A program made the translations under genes and the position numbers. A stretch of DNA of 64,000 bases from Ephydatia muelleri (lineage: Eukaryota > Porifera > Demospongiae > Spongillida > Spongillidae), in contig JABACO010000044.1 in assembly GCA_013339895.1 (NCBI GenBank), positions 187,001 to 251,000 of the forward strand, written 5' to 3'. Positions within the stretch are counted from its first letter, which is position 1. Each line of letters starts with the position of its first letter. Positions 51,431 through 61,220 of this stretch are shown here, piece after piece. The notes below the pieces were generated by a model, which worked only from the letters and a program-made list of their open reading frames with translations, was not told the DNA's origin and ran no database searches.

Positions 51431-53211
51431 CCACACACACACACACACAGTGACAACAGATGTATGTATCTGCTATACGACAACGACGACTACATAATCA
51501 TGCTGCAACATTTCATATGCGACCCATGTGCATTATATGGAATTAAATTTATACATTATGCAAGATAACAGCCTACCCATCACAGAACATGTACATGTAA
51601 TAACATTTACAGCTGGATTCAAACAGTACTGTATCTATCCTTGCCTGTCAGGGAAGGGTACCGTATTCGTACCACAAAGAATACACAGGTACACTACTTC
51701 AACAGCACTTTACAAGCCAGCAAGAACACGGTAAGCAGGCATTTGCAGTTAAAACTATCGGACACTAGTGTCAAAAGTCTCTGCAAGTGGCTAGACACTG
51801 GAACATGGAACACACACTGTACAGTGTGTCATCGTTTGGTGTGTTTCCAGGTTCACACACACAGCCCAGACGAGAAGAGATAGCGACACACTGGCCCACA
51901 AGCACACTGCACCCACACATCTACAACAACCAACAACTGCTTCCTCCTCACACATGACACCAGCCACACTTAACCTCATCCCACGGCTGCCAGCACTGCA
52001 CAAACTCCCCTCACCATCACACTAACAACATATGCCGGCAGACATCACAATCCCACAATAGTGTGATAAAGTATCAACCTTCAAGTCCTTGCCACACCAC
52101 ACCAAATTAAGGATAGGAAACAAATGGAGTTTCTAACTATTGATGCCAAGAAATACTGTAGGTTCTTGGGAATTAAACATTGTACACTTGTAGATGTTAT
52201 AGCAATCCCCACAAGCAGTGTACGCCTCGTTATTTACAAGCTGCAGTCAAGCTACCACCACATTTCTGCTGTTGACTTCCCATGATGGTGGAATATCTGC
52301 TAACATGTGCTGTGCTCACAGCAATACACATCCAATAATCTACGTGACAGTAACAGTCCCGATGCCACAAGCAGTCGATCCAGCAGTGTACTGTACTACC
52401 TCCATCAATGTTCCGTAGCACCCAGCGTAGCTTGCAGTGATGACCAGTATGCATACATAAGTGTTCCAATTAAAAAGCAGTGCTGATTGGTGATGTAACA
52501 ACATCACCGAACGCTTCTATTAGTTACATGTAAATGATTGGCCATGTGTCCTATAGACACACAGTTCACACGGGGCACACAGTCTTACATGCATCTATTG
52601 TTCCTTCTTGTCCTTGTCACCTCAAAGCCTCTCAAGCACACGGCCACAAAAGGGACAGAGGAAGCATAAGGATGGAAGATGGGACTGGGGATGGGGAAGA
52701 AGAGACTGGGGATGGGAGGAAGGGACTGGGGATGGGAAAGAAGACTAGGGATGGGACTGGGGTGGGGAAGACGGGACTGGGGATGAGGAAGAAGGGACTG
52801 GGGATGAGGGAGATGGGGCTGGGAATGGGAAAATGTAATCGGGGATGGGGAAGCAACCTTTACCCTTTGCTCCCTTCTACCTCATTTCCAGCCATCTCCA
52901 TTACACTCCATTTCTCCTCTTTGTTAAAAAAAACAAGCTGTCAAGGTCCCATACCCAACCATTCAACAGGAGAAATGGAAATTTTTATTGGCCCACAAAA
53001 AATTCTGTACTTGCCTGTCCTCCAGTGACAACATGAACTTTGTCAGGCGACCATGCGATGTGAAAGACCTCCTCTGTGCACTTGAGGGTCTTCCGACACT
53101 TCATAAAGAGCACAGGGGCAGAGGGTGGGAGTGGCTCCACATCCTGGGATAGCATGTCCACTGGATGAGAAACACAACACTGTCACACTCCACTCATTTA
53201 CGCATGCACAT

Positions 53212-53249
<38 letters not shown>

Positions 53250-53749
53250 TCATATACACAGGAATCACTAAACAGGATTCTCATCCGGGGTTTAGCCAAT
53301 ACACAATAACGCTAAATTTCTTTCTTTTTTTTTTAAGAACAAACTGTGGCAGAATAATTATTACCTGGTACCTGTACACCTATCCTGGAAGGCATAAACC
53401 CACTGCCCGCCGGGTTGATAAGAAGCTAAGACACGGATACGTGGCTTCAATTACAAACACAGCTGCAGGCTCATAGCCACGAATATATAGAATGATCACA
53501 GGGGAAACAGTGACTACAGTCTAGCTACGATTTCAATGGGTTACATAGCAGAACAGGACAGCATAAGAAAAAGCAAAAGTTCTCAAAAGTGTAGGGCAAT
53601 CCGCCATTAGCCCGCTTACAATTACAATCGTTGGTTCGAGACCTCTCCACTCGTGTTGCCTCTTTCAGCTCATTGAGCTGCTGCATGAGCGATTGAAAGT
53701 CGCCTGGGGAACAAACAGCGGTAGATCCTAGCTCCTTATTCGATGCCAT
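40875..53749 (-). CDS. GNB5: G-protein beta-5-like WD40 subunit, 11 exons found, terminal exon unplaced
   Basis: G-beta-5 is the seven-bladed WD40 beta subunit that pairs with GGL-domain RGS proteins to shut off G-alpha signalling. Coding-order exons: 53749-53620, 53160-53015, 51313-51272, 51206-51130, 47022-46875, 45157-45060, 44899-44854, 42869-42729, 41597-41501, 41285-41227, 40982-40875; all phases agree, 1092 nt, 364 codons. Signature pieces are a coiled N-terminus (MQQLNELKEATRVERSRTN), VTACSYAPSTTMVVCGG, LTSSADCTCALWDVE, VRSGRCAKRFDQHESDVNAV, VHLFDLRADQEIRSY, GRILFAAYDDHSIRAWDVVK and LASSSWDGTTR. The frame then reaches a GTAAGC donor, so the closing V-W codons lie in an unidentified exon. 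One blade reads TTTNDGG where G-betas usually have SDDAT, and the first blade is also divergent. The intron after exon 2 has a GC donor; intron 4 holds a gypsy remnant. Promoter is shared with SSR2. Confidence 0.88.
41701..41975. repeat. 30-bp minisatellite in a G-beta intron
   Basis: Nine copies of AGCACACATACTGCACACAC plus TCCAACCATA, nearly identical. The 30-bp period keeps all three frames open, generating artificial repeat ORFs on both strands. Confidence 0.95.
42393..42545. repeat. (CA)n microsatellite
   Basis: About 150 bp of CA repeats in the same G-beta intron. Confidence 0.95.
43188..43556. repeat. About 40-43-bp minisatellite in a G-beta intron
   Basis: About nine copies of ACACAGGGATGGCCACTCCC followed by a variable CCCTCCCCTCCC block and ATCAATGAT. 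Length variation is confined to the C-rich part. Confidence 0.93.
43557..44853. other. Remainder of a G-beta intron
   Basis: No exon or recognisable element; a small GTACAG-rich patch lies near 44510-44540. Confidence 0.5.
44969..45040. repeat. CA/CACG microsatellite
   Basis: A compound CACATG/CACG/CA repeat adjoining the exon at 45060-45157; a second CA-rich stretch lies at about 45258-45400. Confidence 0.85.
45637..46374. mobile_element. Foldback-type element with arms of about 300 bp
   Basis: Left arm 45637-45938 and right arm about 46018-46374 are inverted copies around a 79-bp centre. Matching landmarks are GTGAGA...CTCAAAAA at the tips, CATGGCATGTTTTATAAA, TTCAATACAGGCAAGGTCAC, and CCGCCATTTGCTATTTGGGT next to the centre. 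The right arm carries an extra block of about 60 bp (about 46263-46326). No transposase. It lies in G-beta intron 5. Confidence 0.75.
46376..46572. repeat. 30-bp minisatellite next to the foldback element
   Basis: About six to seven copies of CACATTAGGGGCGGAGGAGG plus GTAGGGGGAT, starting directly at the foldback element's right tip. Confidence 0.9.
46744..46839. repeat. (CA)n microsatellite
   Basis: CA repeat with early GA interruptions, 35 bp before the exon boundary at 46875. Confidence 0.95.
47226..47550. repeat. 33-bp minisatellite, left part
   Basis: About ten copies of TAACATATCCAATACACCTA plus TGGTACATACGGA. The array is cut at 47550 and resumes at 50947, so the gypsy remnant lies within it. 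The period is a multiple of 3, giving artificial repeat frames. Confidence 0.93.
47640..47657 (+). other. Possible primer-binding site of the gypsy remnant
   Basis: TGGGTGCTTGTCCGGGAA begins with TGG and could pair with the 3' end of a proline-type tRNA. It follows a TG...CA-bounded 86-bp segment (47553-47638) that may be a shortened 5' LTR. No matching 3' LTR exists, so this is tentative. Confidence 0.3.
48343..48948 (+). pseudogene. Gypsy protease and linker fragment
   Basis: A 201-codon frame that opens just after the broken protease active site. It includes HGDTVTYPLAWVELTV and PVLLGRDVP, typical of the second half of a gypsy aspartic protease, then an acidic linker that runs into the 40-bp minisatellite. 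The catalytic Asp is not in this frame, so the product would be inactive. Confidence 0.7.
48901..49460. repeat. 40-bp minisatellite inside the gypsy remnant
   Basis: Fourteen consecutive units of ACAGCTAAGGGCGGCAGGGG plus ACGAGGATGTGGTCACAAGG, starting at 48901 and every 40 bp to 49421. Because 40 is not a multiple of 3, the array shifts frame in each copy and separates the protease and RT parts. Confidence 0.95.
49735..50310 (+). pseudogene. Foreign insert within the RT region, with a coding-like segment
   Basis: An AT-rich segment (49735-49850) and then a frame starting at ATG 49910 in good context (ACTGCCATGG) encode MADGWKASGISLSWATTDES and a further 40 residues to a stop at 50092. An acidic coding-like tail in shifted frames (SSKRTREEMIEGTSGEDN, then VEGEENTLADEEESSQLPDD) runs to about 50250. 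It is unlike gypsy pol, which resumes near 50320. I do not recognise the protein. It could be a captured cellular mRNA piece or another element. Confidence 0.45.
50947..51050. repeat. 33-bp minisatellite, right part
   Basis: About three units matching the 47226-47550 array, resuming with GTACATACGGATAACATATC directly after the gypsy RNase H fragment. Confidence 0.88.
51361..51450. repeat. (CA)n microsatellite
   Basis: CA tract in the G-beta intron between exons 51313-51272 and 53160-53015. Confidence 0.95.
51451..52676. other. G-beta intron 2, unique part
   Basis: No exon or recognisable element seen; splicing phase between 53015 and 51313 needs none. Confidence 0.55.
52677..52855. repeat. 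GGGACTGGGGATGGG repeat
   Basis: Degenerate repeats of GGGACTGGGGATGGGGAAGA, G-rich on the plus strand, in G-beta intron 2. Confidence 0.85.
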
Positions 53750-53840
53750 GTCAGTTCACTAATAGTTAATTAGTGTAAAAACTCATAAAAATTTATTATC
53801 ACGTGGTACCTTTTGTGATCACAGGACAAGGCATTACAAG
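53750..53840. promoter_or_regulatory. Compact bidirectional promoter between the G-beta gene and SSR2
   Basis: Only 91 bp separate the two divergent ATG codons. The interval contains an E-box CACGTG (53800-53805) and a 10-bp palindrome TGTGATCACA (53814-53823), and no TATA box at a standard position for either gene. Transcription may start within the interval or in upstream non-coding exons I cannot see. Confidence 0.65.
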
Positions 53841-56800
53841 ATGGCTAGGGCCGTGAACGTAAGTGTACTTGTGCTGTGTATTTTGTTCAAGTTTAATATT
53901 CTCCCGTCTTCCTTGCAGGTGTTAGCTCTGGTACTGTTTGCCGTGTGCCTTCGGCAGTGTCATGCTGGTGCGCATTTGTTGGTGTCCAAAATCATTCTGA
54001 ACGAGCACATAGTGGAAGGAAAGGACATGACCGTGCAGTACACCATCTACAACGTTGGAACGAGGTAGGGACGGGGTGGGTAAAGGATGGGTCAAAATAT
54101 GTTGGTGCGATATGGCGAGCTCAACTGCGTCGAAAACCGTTTGTATCTCCAACTGTCTTGTATTGTAGACGTCTTAGGATGCACTCCCGATACATGCGAT
54201 TTATTATGTTCCGTTCTTTCTCGTGCCGTGTGTGGTTGGTGGTGGCATTGTGTTACGTCATTCCCCGCTCTTTTGCAGCGCTGCCCAAGGTGTTCTCCTG
54301 AACGATGAATCGTTTTCTCCGGAGGACTTCAAGCTAGAAAAAGGGCTCTTGTCAGCGTCCTGGGATCGAATCCTACAGTATCCTTTCCGTTCTGTTACAT
54401 GTTGTTTACGTCGTTTTCATTGCCGCGTCTTTAGTTAGTAACTTTTTTTTTTGTTTGTTTTTTTTTGTTTGTTTTTTTTTTGTTTGTTTTAGCTTTGGTG
54501 ATGTTGCGATGTTGCATGCTGCTAACACGGTGGCTGCTGTTGTGTGTCTTTAACACAAACTTCAGAAAAGGTAATGTGACACACACGGTGATAGTCGCTC
54601 CTCTGGCACCTGGGGTGTTCAACATTTCCTGGGCCCAGCTCACCTACAAATCTGTGGATAGTGAGGATCTTCAGGTATGCAGGAAATAAAAGCTATGCAT
54701 TTTTAGTTCATGTGTGGGTTTTTTTTTAATGCCTCCTTGTTTATAACCTGAGGTGCGAGTGTTATACAGCACAAACAACTGTTGTCTGGTTTGCTGTGTA
54801 CTGTAATATTGGTGGAGGTTAGAGGGTAGTGCGTAATAGAATTGTCATGTCTTAGTTGGCAAGACATATTGAAGGGAGGGGAGGGGTCAGTTTATGGTGG
54901 GTAAGATAAAAGTGCAGAGGTTGGATTGGTGATGGATTTTGAATAATGGTTCTCATCTGCTCCCCACTCTTCTGCACACCACCTCTCTCACTCTTCTACA
55001 CACCACCTCTCTCACTCTTCTTACACACCACCTCTCCTCACTCTTCTGCACCCACCTACTCTCTCATCTTCTACCACCCACCTCTCTCACTCTTCTACAC
55101 CACCACCTCTCTCACTCTTCTGCACACCCCCACCTCTCTCCACTCTTCTACACACCACTCTCTTCTACTCTTCTACACACCTACTCTCACTCTTCTGCCA
55201 CACCACCTCTCTCACTCTTCTTTTATACACAACACGCCTCTCACTCTTCTCCACCCACCACTCTCTCACTCTTCTGCACACCACCTCCTCTCCATCTCTT
55301 ATACACACCACCTCTCTCACTCTTCTACACACCACCCTCTCACTCTTCTACACACCACCTACTCTCAACTTTCTACAACACTTACCTCTCTCACTCTTCT
55401 ACACACCACCTCTCTCACTCTTCTACACACCACCTCTCTCACTCTTCTGCACACCACCTCTCTCACTCTTCTGCACCACACCTCTCTCACTCTTCAACAC
55501 ACCACCTCTCTCATTCTGGCTGTCAGATTGGGTTCAGCAATAGCCCTGGGTTCATCCAGGTTGTCCCCTATCCGGACTACTCAAGGAAGTTTGAGCATCA
55601 TGTGGTAAGTTTTGTGGTATCCTCTGTGGCTTTGAGGCATTGCTTTCCTTCACACCACACACTAATGGTCTACCTGCTAAATTACATGTACATTACATTG
55701 TCCAGTCATTGACAAATTTTACTTAGTTGTAATTTGGACATGATTATCTGATGGCAACTCTTGAGCTGAGTGCTTTTTTAGACACATTTAGTTGCTAGCT
55801 GATGGCTATTAGATACCTGCTACATGTGGCTGGTACCTTTTATACTGCACTAAGTAAGCTTTTTTAATATAAACAAGTTGTTCTTTCAAAGGACAGTGGC
55901 ACTATGATTCTGCTAACATTTCCATTTAACAAAAGGCTTTGATGTGCGAAGGGTACAGTATCATACGTATGTGTATGTGTACTCAGTGCCATGACATTTC
56001 ATACATCCTTCATGGTTATCTGTCTACTCAGTGCCATGACATTTCATACATCCTTCACGGTTATCTGTCTCATGACATTGTAATGCGTACGGTACAGTAA
56101 ATGTATTGTATGTAATCCTTCATCTAATAAATTATCAATGACGGGGGGGGGGGGGGGGGGGGGGGAAGAGGATTACAGTCCAATTGTACCAACTGAATGT
56201 ATCAAACACCATACATAAAAGTCTTTTACAGTGACAGTTAGTTTCTAATGTTTTAGGTGAGATATTAATCACTTACACACTTAGTGGCTTTATTTATTTA
56301 TATTATCCACAGTACCGCATACTGTATATCCTAATAATTAGCAGAGTCATTGAGAAATAGACGTCATGCATACCAAAATGTATCCACACTTGAAGTAACA
56401 ACAAACCTGCCTTTACACTTTTGTCTTATAAACTGTCAGGTAATGTAGCTTACAGAGTGACATTACTGATGTACCATAAGTGTACCATTGGAGAACAGGC
56501 AGCCATGTGATGATGCTGGTGCTGTGTAATAGGAAATAAACACTTCAGAGATTCTGCACATCCGTAGGTGAAGCACTTTACCTTAACCTTTGGCACATGT
56601 TAACCCATGGTAACCCATGGTAAAACAGGAGCTTAAAGGTGTGGTGTGCACACACTGCAAGACGTTTTGGATCATGTTTCACCATCTGAAAGGTTGTTAT
56701 TAAAATCTTTTGTTAAAGAAATAGTGTGTGAACCTTAAAGACACCCTACACAGTTTTGAAAGAGTAGGAAATGTGAGGTCCTTCTTCAAACTGTGTGCAA

Positions 56801-58956
56801 TTTGTTTGTTGCATTACTCCTTGGAGTCATTGTAGGATTTTGGTGTTTAATCTTATGGCACAAAGAATTTAATAAACGATGTCTGTACCATTAATGAATA
56901 GGTGCCAAGGTTAACCTAACGTTCCTACCATTCAGATTAGCACACAAGAAACATGCTTGACAACAACAAAAAAGTTCAAATGCATGTTTTTAAACACAGT
57001 TTATTCCACATGCTTCCGATGAACCTGGCTGCATATTGGGCCCACATAACCACCAACCGTTCCATTGGAGTGTTGAAAACTAACAGACATTTACTTTGGG
57101 AGCTGGTTTGGGTCACCTTGCAACACACAGCAGGGAGGGCGTGACAGATGCCAGCATGCTAAGGATGGCTAGCGTTGTGCTGGAACAACAGTCAGGGAAG
57201 GGGTAGAGAGCATTGGCAGAGGCTGATGTGATTGAGGAGGATTCATGGTTTCAACCACATGATATGCCAATTCACTTTTGGGTTGATTGTCTTCTAAAAT
57301 GACTTTTCTGCCTGACAGCAAGAAGAAGGAACTCCACTGAGCTTGCAAAGGAGTGCCGGGCAGCACATACATGTAGGATTATAATGTTTCCCATTTTTGG
57401 CCATGTACCTTTGGCATATACTGCAGCGCCATGGTCCGGTACACCTCTGTTATAGTGCTCAGTACTTGAGGTAACTGATAGCCTACTCCTACACAACAAT
57501 AGTCGCCATTTATGAGGTAGATAATAGCCTTGACCCATGAAAAATGCTAGGATTACCTTCGTTATTCCAGCGTCCAGCACCTATTCATTAAATGCTCTTT
57601 CCCAATGTTGCTCAAGACAGAGACAAAGAATCCTTTGTTCTCTTACATTAGCAGTATGTTCAATTGGCAAGGGGAAAAAATAATCACAAGTCTGCAATCA
57701 ACTGTATAAAGTATATTACAATCTGATATGTATTATCATCACACAAAGGAAGAACACATTTGTTCACACCAGTTGAACTATGCAACATTTAGTTCAAATT
57801 TGAAAATCTTGATAAAACATTCGAGGGGGGGGGGGGGGGGGCAAGAAAATCTGTACGGACCCCATCATCCAATATTGTAGAGTTTAAAATGAAGATTAAG
57901 AATCTGTTTTCAAAATTAAAATCGGACTTTAAAGAAAAAAGATATGATGGATTGAAAAAGGGGGCGTAGGGGGTGGTACCCCCTGCTAAAATTGAATTTA
58001 AAAATATTTAAAGCGAATTCATGTGTTTTTTTATCTTTCTTCTTTCACTTCAAATTCACGCGGGAGTTGCATGAATCTATTTCTCTCAGCAAAAGAATTT
58101 CACTGATATCCCACACGCAATCGCTAGACACTCACAAACTCGGCAGCAAACGATTTTAACATTTAACCCCCTAGTGGCAGCTTTAATAATTAACCAATGA
58201 TGAACGTCGTACTTGAATATGGATTGTGATAGGTGTGGCAAGCGCTATTCGTTAACGTGCAACGGCACTATGATGCAAAAGGGAATTTACCGCAGCGGTT
58301 AACCAGCATCAAATGCAGGAATCGGAGCCCCCTGCAGATAAAAGGCAGCGACTCCTGTGCACGAGCGCAGCAAGTGCGGCTTGTAGTACAACTACAGGGA
58401 TACCCGTTGGCGTTGCACTGCATGAATCCATTGCCATAGCGTGCGTCCCTAGTGTATCAGATCAAAACCAGTTGTTGCCTAAGCCGTTATGTCTGGGGTA
58501 TTTGCCTGATGTACCTGCACCGTTCGTTCACAACTGGGCATTTGCAGCTCATGGAGTGCAGAATTTATGTATTCATTGTTATTTCAGTGCTAATTGTGGT
58601 TACGCGTGAGTGAGAAAGGGGCGTAGGGGGGGGTGGTACCCTCATTAAGAAATCTGATGATGGGTGTTTAAGAAATATTTTTTGCCCCCCCCCTCGAAAA
58701 CATTTGTTATTTCTCTTCGCAGAAACGATTCTATTTACATATATGCATAATTAGCAGTCACATTGGCCTCAAAATTGCAATAGGTAGTGTCCACTATTTG
58801 TACATGTATTTGCAAATCAGCTCACTCATTGGGTATGGTCCACAGGTGGACTGGCTAGCGTTTGCAGTGATGAGCCTCCCGACAGTGCTGCTCCCATGGC
58901 TGCTCTGGTACCGCAGCTCCAGCAAGTATGAAAGCATCATCAAGAAGACACTTTAG
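53841..58956 (+). CDS. SSR2: Translocon-associated protein subunit beta (TRAP-beta), complete, six exons
   Basis: TRAP-beta is a type I ER membrane protein of the TRAP complex, which sits at the Sec61 translocon and helps nascent chains enter the ER. Exons: 53841-53858, 53919-54064, 54279-54377, 54566-54674, 55527-55604, 58846-58956; phases agree, 561 nt, 186 aa (human 183 from memory). A signal peptide (LALVLFAVCLRQCHA) precedes AHLLVSKIILNEHIVEGKDM, QYTIYNVG, SFSPEDFKLEKG, WDRIL and NVTHTVIVAPL. The membrane segment is WLAFAVMSLPTVLLPWLLWY, followed by a short basic cytosolic tail ending KKTL. NVTHT is an N-glycosylation sequon, also present in the human protein. The start gives a signal peptide directly and the divergent ATG is 91 bp away. 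Confidence 0.93.
54952..55516. repeat. Pyrimidine-rich minisatellite before SSR2 exon 5
   Basis: About 25 degenerate copies of CTCTCTCACTCTTCTACACA plus CCAC, all pyrimidine-rich on the sense strand, ending 10 bp before the exon 5 acceptor (55525-55526). It works as a much enlarged polypyrimidine tract. The Ser/His/Leu/Thr-rich open frames here are repeat artefacts. Confidence 0.9.
55605..57821. other. SSR2 intron 5, first part
   Basis: It holds a pair of direct repeats of about 45 bp (GTGCCATGACATTTCATACA near 55986 and 56031), a poly-G tract (56142-56165) and otherwise unique sequence without coding frames. Confidence 0.55.
57822..58696. mobile_element. Non-autonomous DNA element, 875 bp, with 8-bp target duplication
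   Basis: It starts CGAGGGGGGG...CAAGAAAAT and ends with the inverted form ATATTTTTTGCCC...CCTCG. AAAACATT flanks it on both sides (57814-57821 and 58697-58704), an 8-bp duplication compatible with hAT. Subterminal GGGGCGTAGGGGG-type blocks occur near both ends in direct orientation. A 98-codon frame inside (58313-58609) resembles no transposase I know. Confidence 0.7.
58313..58609 (+). other. Open frame carried by the 875-bp element, unrecognised
   Basis: Ninety-eight codons starting MQESEPPADKRQRLL and ending in a Cys/His patch (CIHCYFSANCGY). Composition is more protein-like than the flanks. It may be cargo captured by the element or chance. No family recognised. Confidence 0.25.
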
Positions 58957-60073
58957 ATCATGGCAGTGATAGTAATCTTAGAACGCTTAAGGTTGTTCAT
59001 ATATTTTACATTTGCTCCATTTCCTTTTTTTTTCTTTTGTGTACAGATGTCACATGTCAATTGAATTTGGGAATAAATTATTAGTAACTTTCGTATATGT
59101 ACAGCATATGCACACATCAGCAAATATCGCTCTCATGACAGTCTTAATAAGCTCCACTACGGAAACCCATACATTCTCTATGGGATGAAATTCAAAAAAG
59201 CAACCTTCACCAGGTGGCCTAAGGGGTAGAGAACATTGAAAGCCTTCTGAAGTGTCTATAGCAAGCCACTAGAAAACCTCTGTGAAAAGGGGGTCTAGTC
59301 CACAGTGGGTGATGATGTTTATACTCGAGCTAATAGTTCTAGACCTCCCATAGTCGACTGGATTTGCTGTAAGTAGTGCTAGAGGAGAACAATTGAAATA
59401 TATCTTTCTCAAGGAGTTTAGGAGATGACTGATTGAGATACTTAGCTTATTAGACGCTCCTTGTCAAAATGTTGTAAGAACCATTCAAGTCAACCCTGTC
59501 ACGTATCTTCTTTAGTTGCCTCTTTGAGTAGACAGAACAATTATGCTCTGTGTCTTTAATTTTCATCATGCTGTCATGCGCAGGCATGAAGAAAAGGGCC
59601 TTTCCCCAAGACCCCACTGGAATAGAGACATCTTAAGTTTGTGTGTTAAGTGGCGAGGTAATACAGCTGGCTTATGTCGCTGCCCTTGATTTGCTAGATT
59701 ATTGAAAAGTACATATATAAATCTGCCCCTTTCATAACACGTTGTGGTTGCCGGCTCACGGAGGTTAGAACTGACCTCCCCTGTTTAATGAAATGACACC
59801 ACTTCGTTCACTGGATTGCGTAACTTTAGTAGTCACCCTTCAGCGCAACATGGATATGATTACCAAATTCTCATTACCAAAACCTAGTGATCTCAATGGG
59901 CTATTCCAGTAAATAATCGTACATCGCTACTGATGAAAATAATTTATGTCCTGGGAGGATGTACGCAAACTATCCTGGGCGTATTTATTTGGCTGCCCTG
60001 GGGGGTACAAGTATATATAAATCATGCCCTGGGGGGTAGTGAACGGAGATATCTTGTTGTCCTAGAGGGTACA
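58957..60073. other. 3' flank of SSR2
   Basis: AATAAA at 59072-59077 is a good SSR2 polyadenylation signal, about 120 bp after the stop. Near 60000-60075 three CCCTGGGGGGTA-type units lie about 30 bp apart. Otherwise nothing is recognised. Confidence 0.55.
59072..59077 (+). terminator. SSR2 polyadenylation signal
   Basis: AATAAA 116 bp after the SSR2 stop codon, on the coding strand, the first such hexamer downstream. Confidence 0.65.
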
Positions 60074-60295
60074 TGGAAGTTAGCGCGTGCAGGCAGGCAT
60101 TAGGTACACATAGCCTCGTATAATGAAGGTAGGCTATAAGTAGGCAAACAAGAGGGCGGATTATGAAGCACTACAACGTTTTCAGCAGCCAATGAAATTA
60201 TAAGCGGTACTGAGTTATCAACAGACAGTTATTATAAAGGTGCATTATCTCCATCTGCTAGGTGCGAAATGTCTCCATTTGCGAGTCCCCCCCCC
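60074..60295 (+). repeat. Left inverted repeat arm of about 220 bp
   Basis: It begins TGGAAGTTAGCGCG and ends GCGAGTC plus a C tract. Read by eye it is identical to the reverse complement of the right arm, apart from the length of the terminal homopolymer. Confidence 0.88.
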
Positions 60296-60599
60296 TCCCA
60301 GTGAATATAAAACTAGGGTCTGGCTGGCCCATGGGCCCAATGCCCCATTCTGGCTGTAAAGCAAAGCTGCGTCAAAACAGCATGCCGAAAGCAGGGTAGA
60401 GAAAACAAAGCTGTGTTCCATATATAAACAGCAAACAATTAAACGATGTAGTTGCATGTGTTTTTACTTGTGTAGTTCTAACGGTGTAACGTGTATAGTT
60501 TTATATTTGTAAACTTGAAACATTAAATTTTTTGACTGTGATCACTAACCAATAATAGTATTAACTAGTATATTTAACTTTCCTTACGTCATACGATAA

Positions 60600-60835
60600 T
60601 TCTATTGCGCTTACACGTAGGTTCCTCGGTCACGTACAAAATTGCACGTTCGCGCGCGACGTTGCTCTCGAAATATACCGTGCGCATACAAATAATCCTC
60701 CGGGACCGAGAAATCATTTGTATGAAATCGGTCCACTCACGATTTCGAGAGCACATGGCGCGCAAAATTCGAAAGCACGCTCTTCCGGGTGATATTGCGT
60801 GCTGTCACGGGCCCGGAATCAAAGCCCTAAATTGC
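60600..60835. promoter_or_regulatory. CpG-rich block with inverted motifs
   Basis: Dense CpG in an AT-rich region, with inverted pairs GCTCTCGAAAT/ATTTCGAGAGC and CATACAAAT/ATTTGTATG. It lies about 400-600 bp upstream of the 61221 ATG and could be its promoter or a small element. The 90-codon frame across it looks accidental. Confidence 0.3.
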
Positions 60836-61220
60836 TGTGGAAGGCTTGTTTGCTACCCGAGCGGAGGTATACTATGAAAGCCTTAAAAACTGTCACCCTC
60901 AAGGAGAAGGCTCCAATTGGAATGCTATTACTCGAACTCATCATAACTAGCTAGGGAATGCAATTACACTCGTAATTAAGTAGCACCGTGACGTCACTAC
61001 GGGCTGCAATTTGATTGGTTCTCCAAAATCTAGGATCCTCCTAAGTATATGAGCCAGACCCACTTTCAGGTAGCGGTAATGTAATCCATCCGCAGCTGTT
61101 GGGAGGTAAGAGACTAATTTGGCCATACATTATTGAAACGGATGCGATCACCCCCTCGGGTCCCCAGACAACGCGACATTACGTTGGCACGTGAGGCAAT
61201 ACAATTGTTATTTTTTCAAG

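Noticed and set aside
53043..53249. Cys/Val-rich minus-strand frame
   Set aside because: Out-of-frame reading of G-beta exon 2 joined to a CA microsatellite.
54939..55712. 220-257-codon Ser/Leu/His/Thr-rich frames
   Set aside because: They lie on the pyrimidine minisatellite and read across the real SSR2 exon 5 in the wrong frame or through its donor.
60605..60877. 90-codon frame in the CpG-rich block
   Set aside because: Spans inverted DNA motifs and has no protein-like pattern; more likely regulatory DNA or an element remnant.
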